Below, one piece after another: positions 49,956-58,322 of a DNA stretch of 64,000 bases (positions within the stretch are counted from its first letter, which is position 1; every line of letters begins with the position of its first letter). The notes below the pieces were generated by a model. That model was given only the letters and a program-made list of their open reading frames with translations. It did not search any database and was not told the origin of the DNA. The stretch covers positions 5,704,001-5,768,000 of the forward strand of contig NZ_CP107935.1 of the NCBI RefSeq assembly GCF_036038375.1, given 5' to 3'. Source of the stretch: Streptomyces sp. NBC_00414. Its GTDB lineage: Bacteria > Actinomycetota > Actinomycetes > Streptomycetales > Streptomycetaceae. Both the position numbers and the translations under genes were made by a program.

Positions 49956-51419
49956 ATGTCGTCGTCCTACTTCACCGACCTGGCTCAGCAGTACATCGAC
50001 GGCCGATGGCGTCCGGGCACCGGGTCCTGGGACATCATCGACTTCAATCCGTACGACGGTGAGAAGCTGGCCTCGATCACGATAGCCACGGTCGACGAGG
50101 TGGACGAGGCCTACCGGGCCGCCGCCCGCACCCAGAAGGAATGGGCGGCGACGAACCCGTACGCGCGCCGTGCCGTTTTCGAGAAGGCGCTGCGGATCGT
50201 CGAGGAGCGCGAGCAGGAGATCGCCGAGGTGATCGTCGCGGAACTGGGCGGCACCCGTCTGAAGGCGGGCTTCGAGCTGCACCTCGCCAAGGAGTTCCTG
50301 CGCGAGTCGGTCAACCTGGCGCTGCGGCCCGAGGGAAAGATCATCCCCTCGCCCGGCGACACCAAGGAGAACCGCCTCTACCTCGTCCCGGTCGGCGTCG
50401 TCGGTGTGATCAGCCCCTTCAACTTCCCGTTCCTGCTGTCGCTGAAGTCCGTGGCGCCCGCCCTGGCGCTCGGTAACGGAGTGGTCCTCAAGCCGCACCA
50501 GAACACCCCGATCGTGGGCGGTTCCCTGGTCGCGAAGATCTTGGAGGACGCGGGCCTGCCGGCCGGCCTGCTCAACGTCGTGATCACCGACATCGCGGAG
50601 ATCGGTGACGCCTTCCTGGAGCACCCGGTCCCGAAGGTCATCTCCTTCACCGGTTCAGACAAGGTCGGCCGCCATGTCGCGACCGTCTGCGCCGCGCAGT
50701 TCAAGCGCTCGATTCTCGAACTGGGCGGCAACAGCGCGCTGGTGGTCCTGGACGACGCGGACGTCGACTACGCCGTGGACGCGGCCGTCTTCAGCCGGTT
50801 CGTGCACCAGGGCCAGGTCTGCATGGCCGCGAACCGCATCCTCGTGGACCGTTCGGTCGAGACGGAGTTCACCGAGAAGTTCGTGGCCAAGGTGAGATCC
50901 CTCAAGGTCGGCGACCCGGGCGACCCGGAGACCGTCATCGGCCCGGTCATCAACTCCTCGCAGGCGGACGCCCTTTCGTCGGTCGTGACCCAGGCGCTCG
51001 CCGAGGGCGCGACCGCCCTCGTGCAGGGCACCACCACCGACAACCTCGTCGAGCCGACCGTCCTGACCGGTCTGCCCGCCGACTCCGGCGTCCTCCGGCA
51101 GGAGATCTTCGGCCCCGTCGCGCTCCTCGTCCCGTTCGACGGCGAGGAGGAGGCGGTGCGGATCGTCAACGACACGCCGTACGGGCTGAGCGGCGCCGTG
51201 CACACCGCCGACGTCGAGCGCGGTGTCTCCTTCGCCAAGCGGATCGACACGGGCATGTTCCACGTGAACGACGGCACCGTGCACGACGAGCCGCTGGTCC
51301 CCTTCGGCGGCGAGAAGTCCTCGGGCGTGGGCCGGCTGAACGGCGAGGCCACGGTCGAGGCCTTCACCACCCAGAAGTGGATCTCGATCCAGCACGGCCG
51401 CAGCTTCTTCCCGTTCTGA
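49956..51419 (+). CDS. Aldehyde dehydrogenase (benzaldehyde/vanillin-type)
   Basis: A 487-residue NAD(P)-dependent aldehyde dehydrogenase. Catalytic Cys289 is in QGQVCMAANR, the general base Glu is in LELGGNS, and the cofactor loop is FTGSDKVGR. The closest resemblance by eye is to the salicylaldehyde/benzaldehyde/vanillin group. ATG 49956 with AGGGAT upstream. A 14-bp hairpin terminates the transcript. Confidence 0.92.
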   Translation: MSSSYFTDLAQQYIDGRWRPGTGSWDIIDFNPYDGEKLASITIATVDEVDEAYRAAARTQKEWAATNPYARRAVFEKALRIVEEREQEIAEVIVAELGGTRLKAGFELHLAKEFLRESVNLALRPEGKIIPSPGDTKENRLYLVPVGVVGVISPFNFPFLLSLKSVAPALALGNGVVLKPHQNTPIVGGSLVAKILEDAGLPAGLLNVVITDIAEIGDAFLEHPVPKVISFTGSDKVGRHVATVCAAQFKRSILELGGNSALVVLDDADVDYAVDAAVFSRFVHQGQVCMAANRILVDRSVETEFTEKFVAKVRSLKVGDPGDPETVIGPVINSSQADALSSVVTQALAEGATALVQGTTTDNLVEPTVLTGLPADSGVLRQEIFGPVALLVPFDGEEEAVRIVNDTPYGLSGAVHTADVERGVSFAKRIDTGMFHVNDGTVHDEPLVPFGGEKSSGVGRLNGEATVEAFTTQKWISIQHGRSFFPF

Positions 51420-51448
51420 CGGCTCGGATCCGGCTCCCGACCGACCGA

Positions 51449-51487
51449 GCAGACATGCACCCAGGTGTTCACCGGGTGCATGTCTGC
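51449..51487 (+). terminator. Terminator after the aldehyde dehydrogenase gene
   Basis: GCAGACATGCACCC (51449-51462) and its complement (51474-51487), with the inner GGTG/CACC extending the stem. No T-run. Confidence 0.75.
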
Positions 51488-51635
51488 CGCGTATCCGATC
51501 ACTGAAGCGAGGGGCAGGCCCGGCGATCTCGCCCGTCGAGCTGCCCAGCATGAGCACATCATCCTGACCGACCGGGGCCGAGCCACGGCGGGGCCCGGCG
51601 CCCGGAGCGGAGCGGGGCGTCCTACGCTTGACAGC

Positions 51636-52277
51636 ATGTCAGCGATCCGCCTTCTCGTCCTGGGTGCCGTACGTCAGCACGGCCGGGCCCACGGCTACCA
51701 AGTGCGCAACGACCTGGAGTACTGGGGCGCGCACGAGTGGTCCAACGCCAAGCCGGGCTCGATCTACCACGCGCTCAAGCAGATGGCGAAGCAGGAGATG
51801 CTGATCGCCCACGAGATCGCGCCCTCCACGGCCGGCGGACCGCCGCGCACGGAGTACGAGATCACGGAGAAGGGCACCCAGGAGTACTTCACACTCCTGC
51901 GCGAGTCCCTGACCTCGTACGACCAGAAGCCGGACGTCCTCTCCGCGGCGCTCGGCTTCGTGGTGGACCTCGGCCGTGAGGAGGCGCTCGAACTCCTTGA
52001 GGAGCGGGTGCGGGTCATCGAGCAATGGCGCACGGCCGTCACCGAGCACTACGTGCCGGAGGACGGTCCCGAACAGCTCGGTCACATCGGCGAGATCATG
52101 AACTTCTGGGTCCACTCCGCCGACAGCGGCGCCGAGTGGACCCGCGGCCTGATCCAGCGGATCAAGGACGGCGCGTACACCTTCGCGGGCGAGGGCGAGC
52201 CGTTCGTGGGGGTGCTGGCGGAGGGCGAGGAGAACCCGTACGGCACGGGGGAGACGCATCCGGAAGACGCCGGTTAA
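51636..52277 (+). CDS. PadR-family transcriptional regulator
   Basis: A 213-residue protein: winged helix at about 5-85 (AIRLLVLGAVRQHGRAHGYQV, GSIYHALKQM) and a C-terminal helical dimerisation domain. TACGCT lies seven bases before the ATG, suggesting a leaderless mRNA. It precedes an ABC exporter whose upstream region carries two identical-looking dyads, so it probably represses that operon. The first dyad overlaps its own stop codon. Confidence 0.92.
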   Translation: MSAIRLLVLGAVRQHGRAHGYQVRNDLEYWGAHEWSNAKPGSIYHALKQMAKQEMLIAHEIAPSTAGGPPRTEYEITEKGTQEYFTLLRESLTSYDQKPDVLSAALGFVVDLGREEALELLEERVRVIEQWRTAVTEHYVPEDGPEQLGHIGEIMNFWVHSADSGAEWTRGLIQRIKDGAYTFAGEGEPFVGVLAEGEENPYGTGETHPEDAG

Positions 52278-52343
52278 TCAAGTTTGACTAAAACCCACAG
52301 CGGGCATACCCCCCGTCGATGCATGGGTAGTCAAGTTTGATTA
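52275..52343 (+). promoter_or_regulatory. Two PadR-type operators before the ABC exporter
   Basis: TAATCAAGTTTGACTA (52275-52290) and TAGTCAAGTTTGATTA (52328-52343), consensus TARTCAA-GT-TTGAYTA, centres 53 bp apart (five helical turns). TTGACT (52284) and TACCCC (52307) with 17 bp between them could be the promoter. GGGAGG precedes the next ATG. Confidence 0.8.
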
Positions 52344-52364
52344 CCTGGATAGGGAGGGAGCCCA

Positions 52365-53342
52365 ATGAACGACGTGATCGTCGTCGAGGGCGTTCGGAAG
52401 CGGTACGGAAGCGGGCGCGAGGGCAAGTACGCGCTGGACGGGCTCGACCTGCGGGTCGGGCGCGGCACGGTGCACGCGCTGCTCGGCCCGAACGGCGCGG
52501 GCAAGACGACCCTGGTCCGGGTCCTGTCCACGCTGCTGCGCCCCGGCGGGGGCCGCGCGGAGGTGGCCGGGCACGACGTGGTGACCGGGGCCCGGGAGGT
52601 GCGCCGCCGCATCGGCCTGCTCGGCCAGCACGCGGCACTCGACGAAGAGCTCGGCGGCCACCAGAACCTGGAGATGTTCGGGCGCCTGCACCACCTGGGC
52701 GCCCGCCACGCGCGCGTACGGGCCGACGAGCTCCTGGCCCGCTTCGGCCTCGCGGACACCGGTCGCAAGGCGGTGAAGCGGTACAGCGGCGGCATGCGGC
52801 GGCGCCTGGACCTGGCCGCCTCGCTCATCACCGAACCGGAGGTGCTCTTCCTCGACGAGCCGACCACGGGCCTCGACCCGCGCGGCCGCGCCGAGGTGTG
52901 GGCGGCGGTGCGTTCCCTGGTCGGCGGCGGCACGACGGTGCTGCTCACCACGCAGTACCTGGAGGAGGCGGACCAGCTCGCCCACCGGATCTCGCTCGTC
53001 GACCGGGGGCAGGTCGTCGCGGGCGGCACGGCGAACGAGCTGAAGGCACTGGCGGGCGGTGACCGTATCGACGTGGTGCTGCGGGACGGCGGTCAGCTGG
53101 GAGCCGCGGTGGCCCTGCTGCCGCTGCCCAGGGCGGAGATCACGGTGGACGTGGACCGGCGGCTGCTGAGCGCCCCGGTCACCGACCGTATGAGGGCGCT
53201 CGCCGGAGTCGTACGCACCCTGGAGGAGGCCGGGATGGAGGCGGAGGACGTGGCCCTGCGGCGGCCGACGCTGGACGAGGTGTTCCTGCGTCTGACCGCG
53301 GACGGCGACCTCGGCTCCGACCCCGCGAAGGAGGCGGTGTGA
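52365..53342 (+). CDS. ABC transporter ATP-binding protein (DrrA-like)
   Basis: A 325-residue ATPase. Walker A GPNGAGKTT is at about 43-51, signature YSGGMRRRLDL, Walker B LFLDEPTTGLD, and a C-terminal extension typical of DrrA-type drug exporters. Overlaps the permease gene by 4 bp. Controlled by the PadR gene just upstream. Confidence 0.95.
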   Translation: MNDVIVVEGVRKRYGSGREGKYALDGLDLRVGRGTVHALLGPNGAGKTTLVRVLSTLLRPGGGRAEVAGHDVVTGAREVRRRIGLLGQHAALDEELGGHQNLEMFGRLHHLGARHARVRADELLARFGLADTGRKAVKRYSGGMRRRLDLAASLITEPEVLFLDEPTTGLDPRGRAEVWAAVRSLVGGGTTVLLTTQYLEEADQLAHRISLVDRGQVVAGGTANELKALAGGDRIDVVLRDGGQLGAAVALLPLPRAEITVDVDRRLLSAPVTDRMRALAGVVRTLEEAGMEAEDVALRRPTLDEVFLRLTADGDLGSDPAKEAV

Positions 53343-54100
53343 CCACGTACGCGCTGAGTGATTCCTGGACCATGACCCGCCGCGAACTCGCCCACTGGGT
53401 GCGGCAGCCGGCGCAGGTCCTGGTCGGGCTGGTCTTCCCCGTGATGCTCCTGCTGATGTTCAGCTACCTGATCGGCGGCGGCCGGGGCGTCGAGGGTGAC
53501 TACGTCGACTTCCTGGTGCCCGGCATGTTCGCGCTGACCATGGCCTTCGGCCTGGAGGGCACGATGCTGGCCGTCACCCAGGACCTCAACAAGGGAGTCA
53601 TCGACCGCTTCCGGTCGATGCCGATGACCGACGGGGCCGTCCTGGTCGGCCGCTCGGCCGCCGACATGCTCCAGTCGGCGCTCGGCCTGTTCGTGCTGAT
53701 GGGGGTCGGGTACGCGCTCGGCTGGCGCGCGCACGGCACCCTCGGCGCGTTCCTGGGCGCCGTGGGCCTGCTTCTGCTGCTGCGGTTCGCGATGCTGTGG
53801 ATCGGCATCCTGCTGGCGATGGTGGCCGGGAAGCCGGAGATGGTGCAGGCCGTGCAGATCCTGGTCTGGCCCGTCGGCTTCCTGTCCAACGCCATCGCGA
53901 CCCCCGAGTCCATGCCGGACTGGCTGGCGACGGTCGTCGAATGGAACCCGCTGTCCCAGACGGCCACGGCGGTACGGGACCTCTTCGGCTCCCCGGGCGC
54001 CGAGGCGGGGCACGTCTGGGCGGCGGTCGCCTGGCCGCTGGCCCTGCTGGCGGTGTTCTTCCCGCTGGCGGTGTGGAGGTTCGGGGCGCTGAGCAAGTAG
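53339..54100 (+). CDS. ABC-2 type permease
   Basis: A 253-residue membrane protein with six hydrophobic helices (about 28-50, 58-80, 105-130, 135-160, 168-190, 225-245) and the ABC-2 family pattern. It pairs with the preceding ATPase to form an exporter; substrate unknown but likely a drug or lipid-like compound. GTG start in an overlapping GTGA. Confidence 0.92.
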   Translation: MTTYALSDSWTMTRRELAHWVRQPAQVLVGLVFPVMLLLMFSYLIGGGRGVEGDYVDFLVPGMFALTMAFGLEGTMLAVTQDLNKGVIDRFRSMPMTDGAVLVGRSAADMLQSALGLFVLMGVGYALGWRAHGTLGAFLGAVGLLLLLRFAMLWIGILLAMVAGKPEMVQAVQILVWPVGFLSNAIATPESMPDWLATVVEWNPLSQTATAVRDLFGSPGAEAGHVWAAVAWPLALLAVFFPLAVWRFGALSK

Positions 54101-54117
54101 CCGGGCGCGTGGTGGTG

Positions 54118-54147
54118 AAGGGGTGGCCGGGGACCCGGCCACCCCTT
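54118..54147. terminator. Bidirectional terminator between exporter and decarboxylase
   Basis: AAGGGGTGGCCGGG (54118-54131) and CCCGGCCACCCCTT (54134-54147), a perfect 14-bp stem with a two-base loop between two convergent genes. Confidence 0.9.
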
Positions 54148-54152
54148 GCTCC

Positions 54153-55565
54153 TCAGTGGTGGAAGCCGGTAGCCGCGTCCTTGTCGCCCGTCACCGGCTC
54201 CGACTGGCGGCGCAGTTCGGGCAGGAGGCGGCACAGGTCCTCAAGGAACAGCTGGGCGAGGTCGGACGAGAAGCCGTTGCGGCACACCACCCTCAGCACG
54301 GAGAGGTCCTCACGGTTGGCGGGGAAGGTGTACGCGGGCAGCAGCCAGCCGCGTTCGCGCATGCGCCGGGACACGTCGAAGACGTCGAACGCCGTGACGT
54401 CCGGGGCGGTGGTGAAGGCGAACACCGGCAACTGGTCACCCCGGGTGAGCAGCCGGAACTCGGCGAGCGCCCCGATCCGCTCGGCGAGCCCCATGGCGAC
54501 GTCCCGGGTCGTCCGCTGGACGGCCCGGTAGCCCTCGCGGCCCAGCCGCAGGAACGTGTAGTACTGCGCCACCACCTGGGCCCCGGGGCGGGAGAAGTTG
54601 AGCGCGAAGGTCGGCATGTCGCCGCCCAGGTAGTTCACCCGGAAGACCAGTTCGTCCGGCAGTTCGGCGGCCGAGCGCCACAGCGCCCAGCCGACACCCG
54701 GGTAGACCAGCCCGTACTTGTGCCCCGAGGTGTTGATGGAGGAGACGCGCGGCAGCCGGAAGTCCCAGACCAGGTCCTCGTCGACGAAGGGGGCGACCAT
54801 CGCGCCGGACGCGCCGTCCACGTGGACGGGGATGTCCAGGCCCGTGCGCTCCTGCAACTCGTCCAGCGCGGCGCAGAGTTCGGCGACGGGCTCGTACGAG
54901 CCGTCGAAGGTGGAGCCGAGGATGCCGACGACCCCGATGGTGTTCTCGTCGCAGAGTTCGGCGGCGGCCCGCGGGTCGAGGTGGAAGCGGTCGCCCTCCA
55001 TGGGCACCTGGCGGGCCTCGACCTCCCAGAAGTTGCAGAACTTGTCCCAGCAGACCTGCACGTTGACGCCCATGACGAGGTTCGGGCGGGCTCCCGCTCC
55101 CGGATAGCGGTCCGCGTTGCGCTTGGCCCAGCGGCGCTTGAGCGCCATGCCCGCGAGCATGCACGCCTCACTCGACCCGGTCGTCGAACACCCGACGGCG
55201 GCGGCCGGATCCGGCGCGTTCCACAGGTCGGCGAGCATCGCCACACACCTGCGCTCCAGCTCGGCCGTGCGCGGGTACTCGTCCTTGTCGATCATGTTCT
55301 TGTCCCGGCACTCGCCCAGCAGCACGTCGGCCTGCGGCTCCATCCAGGTGGTGACGAAGGTCGCGAGGTTGAGCCGGGAGTTGCCGTCCAGCATCAGCTC
55401 GTCGTGCACCAGCTGATAGGCGGTCGAGGGCGCCAGCGGCCCGTCGGGCAGCCGGTGCTGGGGCGGGGCCTCGGTCATGCCGCCGACCGGATTCGCCTCC
55501 CCGTAGAAGGGGTTGACGGTCGAGGTGCGCTCGTCGGACTTCGCGGGGCCTTTGTGGAGCGGCAT
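54153..55565 (-). CDS. gadB: Glutamate decarboxylase
   Basis: A 470-residue PLP enzyme that converts glutamate to GABA with proton uptake. The PLP lysine is Lys283 in SGHKYG, and the phosphate-binding and Asp regions appear in HVDGASG. GGAGG lies four bases before the ATG at 55565, which rules out longer frames. Divergent from tipA. Confidence 0.92.
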   Translation of the reverse strand: MPLHKGPAKSDERTSTVNPFYGEANPVGGMTEAPPQHRLPDGPLAPSTAYQLVHDELMLDGNSRLNLATFVTTWMEPQADVLLGECRDKNMIDKDEYPRTAELERRCVAMLADLWNAPDPAAAVGCSTTGSSEACMLAGMALKRRWAKRNADRYPGAGARPNLVMGVNVQVCWDKFCNFWEVEARQVPMEGDRFHLDPRAAAELCDENTIGVVGILGSTFDGSYEPVAELCAALDELQERTGLDIPVHVDGASGAMVAPFVDEDLVWDFRLPRVSSINTSGHKYGLVYPGVGWALWRSAAELPDELVFRVNYLGGDMPTFALNFSRPGAQVVAQYYTFLRLGREGYRAVQRTTRDVAMGLAERIGALAEFRLLTRGDQLPVFAFTTAPDVTAFDVFDVSRRMRERGWLLPAYTFPANREDLSVLRVVCRNGFSSDLAQLFLEDLCRLLPELRRQSEPVTGDKDAATGFHH

Positions 55566-55676
55566 GATGCCTCCGGTCGTCTGGGTGGGGGGGCCAGGTC
55601 TCCTTGGGTCTCCATGGTGGGCCACCCCCTCGCCAAAAGCGGGTAAAGCCGACATGACGGCCGGTGGGTTTCCGGC

Positions 55677-55696
55677 TTGCACCTCACGTGACGTGA
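55677..55696 (+). promoter_or_regulatory. TipA-type operator/promoter
   Basis: TTGCACCTCACGTGACGTGA. From memory the thiostrepton-inducible ptipA promoter of S. lividans contains nearly the same TTGCACCTCACGTCACGTGA. TipAL bound to thiostrepton activates there. TTGCAC would be the -35. Confidence 0.7.
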
Positions 55697-55721
55697 TGCC
55701 TCAGCCTGGGCTGCGTACCGA

Positions 55722-55760
55722 AAAGGCCCAAGCGAAAGGCCCAAGCGAAAGGCCCAAGCG
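55722..55760. repeat. Three 13-bp tandem repeats in the tipA leader
   Basis: AAAGGCCCAAGCG three times in direct succession, with a fourth degenerate unit after. They lie between the operator and the tipA start and keep an open frame upstream of the ATG. Confidence 0.85.
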
Positions 55761-55824
55761 AGAGGCCACAGCAAGAGCCGATGAAGAGGCCGAAGACGAG
55801 GCCTGGCAGGAGGAGGCGGAGGCC

Positions 55825-56583
55825 ATGAGCTTCCCTGTGGGACAGGTCGCCGGTTTCGCCGGAGTGACGGTGCGGACGCTGCACCACTACGACGAGATCG
55901 GACTGCTCGTACCGAGCGGGCGCAGCCACGCGGGCCACCGGCGCTACAGCGACGCCGACCTCGACCGGCTGCAGCAGATCCTGTTCTACCGGGAGCTGGG
56001 GTTTCCGCTCGACGAGGTCGCGGCCCTGCTCGACGATCCGCAGGCGGACCCGCGCGCGCAGCTGCGCCGCCAGCACGACCTGCTGACCGCCCGGATCGAG
56101 AAGCTGCAGAAGATGGCCGCGGCCGTGGAGCACGCCATGGAGGCACGCACGATGGGCATCGATCTGACACCCGAGGAGAGGTTCGAGGTCTTCGGGAACA
56201 AGGACCCCGAGGAGCACGCCGAGGAGGCGGAGCGCCGCTGGGGCGGCACGGAGGCGTACGCCGAGTCGCAGCGCCGGGCCGCCCTCTACGGCAAGGACGA
56301 CTGGAAACGCATGCAGGCCGAGGTCGCCTCCTGGGGCGAGCGCTACGACACCCTCATGGAGTCCGGCGAGCCCGCCACGGGGGAGCGCGCCATGGACATG
56401 GCCGAGGAACACCGGCAGCACATCACCCGCTGGTTCTACGAGTGCTCGTACGACATCCATCGGGGGCTCGGCGAGATGTACGTGTCCGACGAGCGGTTCA
56501 AGGAGTTCTACGACTCCGTGCGCCCGGGGCTCGCCGAGCACCTGCGGGGCGCGATCACGGCGAACGCGGCGCGGCACGCGTGA
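55825..56583 (+). CDS. tipA: MerR-family regulator TipA
   Basis: A 252-residue protein. N-terminal MerR winged helix (about 1-70, GVTVRTLHHYDEIGLL) and coiled coil (about 75-110) are followed by the C-terminal TipAS antibiotic-binding domain (about 120-250, EMYVSDERF). TipAL binds thiopeptides covalently and activates its own promoter. The internal start for TipAS should lie near residue 109 (MEARTMG). GGAGGCGGAGG precedes the ATG; the frame stays open upstream to 55696. Confidence 0.93.
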   Translation: MSFPVGQVAGFAGVTVRTLHHYDEIGLLVPSGRSHAGHRRYSDADLDRLQQILFYRELGFPLDEVAALLDDPQADPRAQLRRQHDLLTARIEKLQKMAAAVEHAMEARTMGIDLTPEERFEVFGNKDPEEHAEEAERRWGGTEAYAESQRRAALYGKDDWKRMQAEVASWGERYDTLMESGEPATGERAMDMAEEHRQHITRWFYECSYDIHRGLGEMYVSDERFKEFYDSVRPGLAEHLRGAITANAARHA

Positions 56584-56680
56584 CAACGGGTAAGGGGCGC
56601 CCGCAATGGCGGACGCCCCTTACCGAAGGTCTGCGCCGTTCCTCGACCGTCTGTTCCCCGACCGTCCGCTGCCCGGCTGC

Positions 56681-57046
56681 CTACTCCTTGACCATCACCA
56701 CGGCCGTGCCGTACGCGCACACTTCCGTGCCCACGTCCTGCGCGTCGGTCACGTCGAAGCGGAACATCAGCACGCCGTTGGCGCCCCGTGCCCGAGCCTG
56801 CTCGACGAGCCGTTCCATGGCCTGGTTGCGGGTCTCCACCAGGGTCTTGGTGAGGCCCTTCAACTCGCCGCCGATCATCGACTTCAGCCCCGCGCCGATC
56901 TGGCTGCCCAGATGCCTGGAGCGGACGGTCAGTCCGAAGACCTCACCGATGACCTGTTCGACCCGGTAGCCGGGTACGTCGTTCGTCGTCACGACCAGTA
57001 CGTCGGGCTGAGGGCCCTGACCGCCGCCGTATTCTTCGATACCCAT
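56681..57046 (-). CDS. YbjQ/UPF0145 family protein
   Basis: A 121-residue protein with the conserved DVLVVTTNDVPGY and ETRNQAMERLVEQARARGANGV stretches. Homologues form pentamers; function unknown, with a suggested metal-binding role. Convergent with tipA. Confidence 0.9.
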   Translation of the reverse strand: MGIEEYGGGQGPQPDVLVVTTNDVPGYRVEQVIGEVFGLTVRSRHLGSQIGAGLKSMIGGELKGLTKTLVETRNQAMERLVEQARARGANGVLMFRFDVTDAQDVGTEVCAYGTAVVMVKE

Positions 57047-57187
57047 GGCTCACAGCTTTGTCCCAGTCGGGGCACAGTGCATCCTGTAGGAGCCGGTGGA
57101 ACCTGGTCACATCGTGGCGCGTTGATAACTTTGGTCGGCCACACCTTCGCCCGCCGCCGCATCCACCACCCTCAGGAGCCCGGAAAC

Positions 57188-58210
57188 GTGACGACGCTTG
57201 CCCTTGGCCCAAGCTGGTTGGATCCGGACTACCTGCTGGACTCGTTCGGTATCTGGGGTCTGCTCCTGATCGTCTTCGCGGAGTCCGGCCTGCTCATCGG
57301 CTTCTTCCTGCCGGGTGACTCGCTGCTGTTCACGGCGGGCATGCTGATCACCGCGAAGACCCTGGACTTCCCGCTGTGGGGCGCGATCGCCCTGATCTGT
57401 GTCGCCGCGATCCTCGGTGACCAGGCGGGCTACATGTTCGGCAAGAAGGTCGGACCGTCGCTCTTCACCAGGCCGGACTCCCGCCTCTTCAAGCAGGAGA
57501 ACGTCACCAAGGCGCACGAGTTCTTCGAGAAGTACGGCCCCAAATCGCTGGTGCTGGCCCGTTTCGTGCCCATCGTGCGCACGTTCACGCCGATCATCGC
57601 CGGTGTCAGCGGCATGAAGTACCGCTCGTTCCTGATCTTCAACGTGATCGGCGGAATCCTCTGGGGCGCCGGGGTCACGCTGCTCGGTTCCTGGCTCGGC
57701 AGCATCGAGTTCGTCCACAAGAACATCGAGCCGATCCTGCTCCTGATCGTCTTCATCTCGGTGGTCCCGATCATCATCGAGTTCCTGCGCGCCCGCGGAA
57801 AGTCCAAGAAGAACGCGGCGGACCAGGCGCAGTCCGAGCCCCGGGCTGCCCACGTCCCGCCGGCGGGCCCCGCCATGGACGACCGCACGGCCCAGCTCCG
57901 CCAGATCCCGCAGGCCCACCAGAACGACCACGGACAGCAGCAGGGCTACGGCGACCAGGGCCGGCAGTACGGCCAGGACCAGGGCTACGGCGACCAGGGC
58001 CACCAGCAGCAGTACGACCAGTACGGCAACCAGATCCAGCAGCAGGACCACTACCAGCAGCAGCCGTACGGCCAGGACCAGAACTACGGCGGGCAGCAGT
58101 ACCCGCAGGGCTACGGGCAGCACGCCCAGCAGTACCCCGAGGACCAGCAGCAGTACCAGCAGGGCCGGCAGCAGCCCTACCCGTACGGCCAGGACTACGG
58201 CCGCAACTGA
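57188..58210 (+). CDS. DedA-family membrane protein with Q/Y/G-rich tail
   Basis: A 340-residue protein. Residues about 1-210 are a DedA domain (FAESGLLIGFFLPGDSLLF, RFVPIVRTFTPIIAG), now linked to phospholipid flipping. Residues about 215-340 are a low-complexity tail rich in Gln, Tyr, Gly and Asp with repeated QGYGDQG units. A usual DedA ends near residue 215. GTG 57188 with AGGAG upstream. Confidence 0.9.
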   Translation: MTTLALGPSWLDPDYLLDSFGIWGLLLIVFAESGLLIGFFLPGDSLLFTAGMLITAKTLDFPLWGAIALICVAAILGDQAGYMFGKKVGPSLFTRPDSRLFKQENVTKAHEFFEKYGPKSLVLARFVPIVRTFTPIIAGVSGMKYRSFLIFNVIGGILWGAGVTLLGSWLGSIEFVHKNIEPILLLIVFISVVPIIIEFLRARGKSKKNAADQAQSEPRAAHVPPAGPAMDDRTAQLRQIPQAHQNDHGQQQGYGDQGRQYGQDQGYGDQGHQQQYDQYGNQIQQQDHYQQQPYGQDQNYGGQQYPQGYGQHAQQYPEDQQQYQQGRQQPYPYGQDYGRN

Positions 58211-58216
58211 TCAGCG

Positions 58217-58240
58217 CCCCGCGCCCCCAGGGGCGCGGGG
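58217..58240. terminator. Terminator between DedA and ThrE-type genes
   Basis: CCCCGCGCCCC (58217-58227) and GGGGCGCGGGG (58230-58240), then CCGTTTCG, between convergent genes. Confidence 0.85.
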
Positions 58241-58322
58241 CCGTTTCGATGTGCGGCTCCGCCGCGTGGGCGCGCTCGGGCCCACCGGCCGTCAGCCACA
58301 GAACGACGGCCGGTACCCCGCC

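Noticed and set aside
55722..55760. CRISPR array
   Set aside because: Three contiguous 13-bp units with no spacers and no cas genes in the window.
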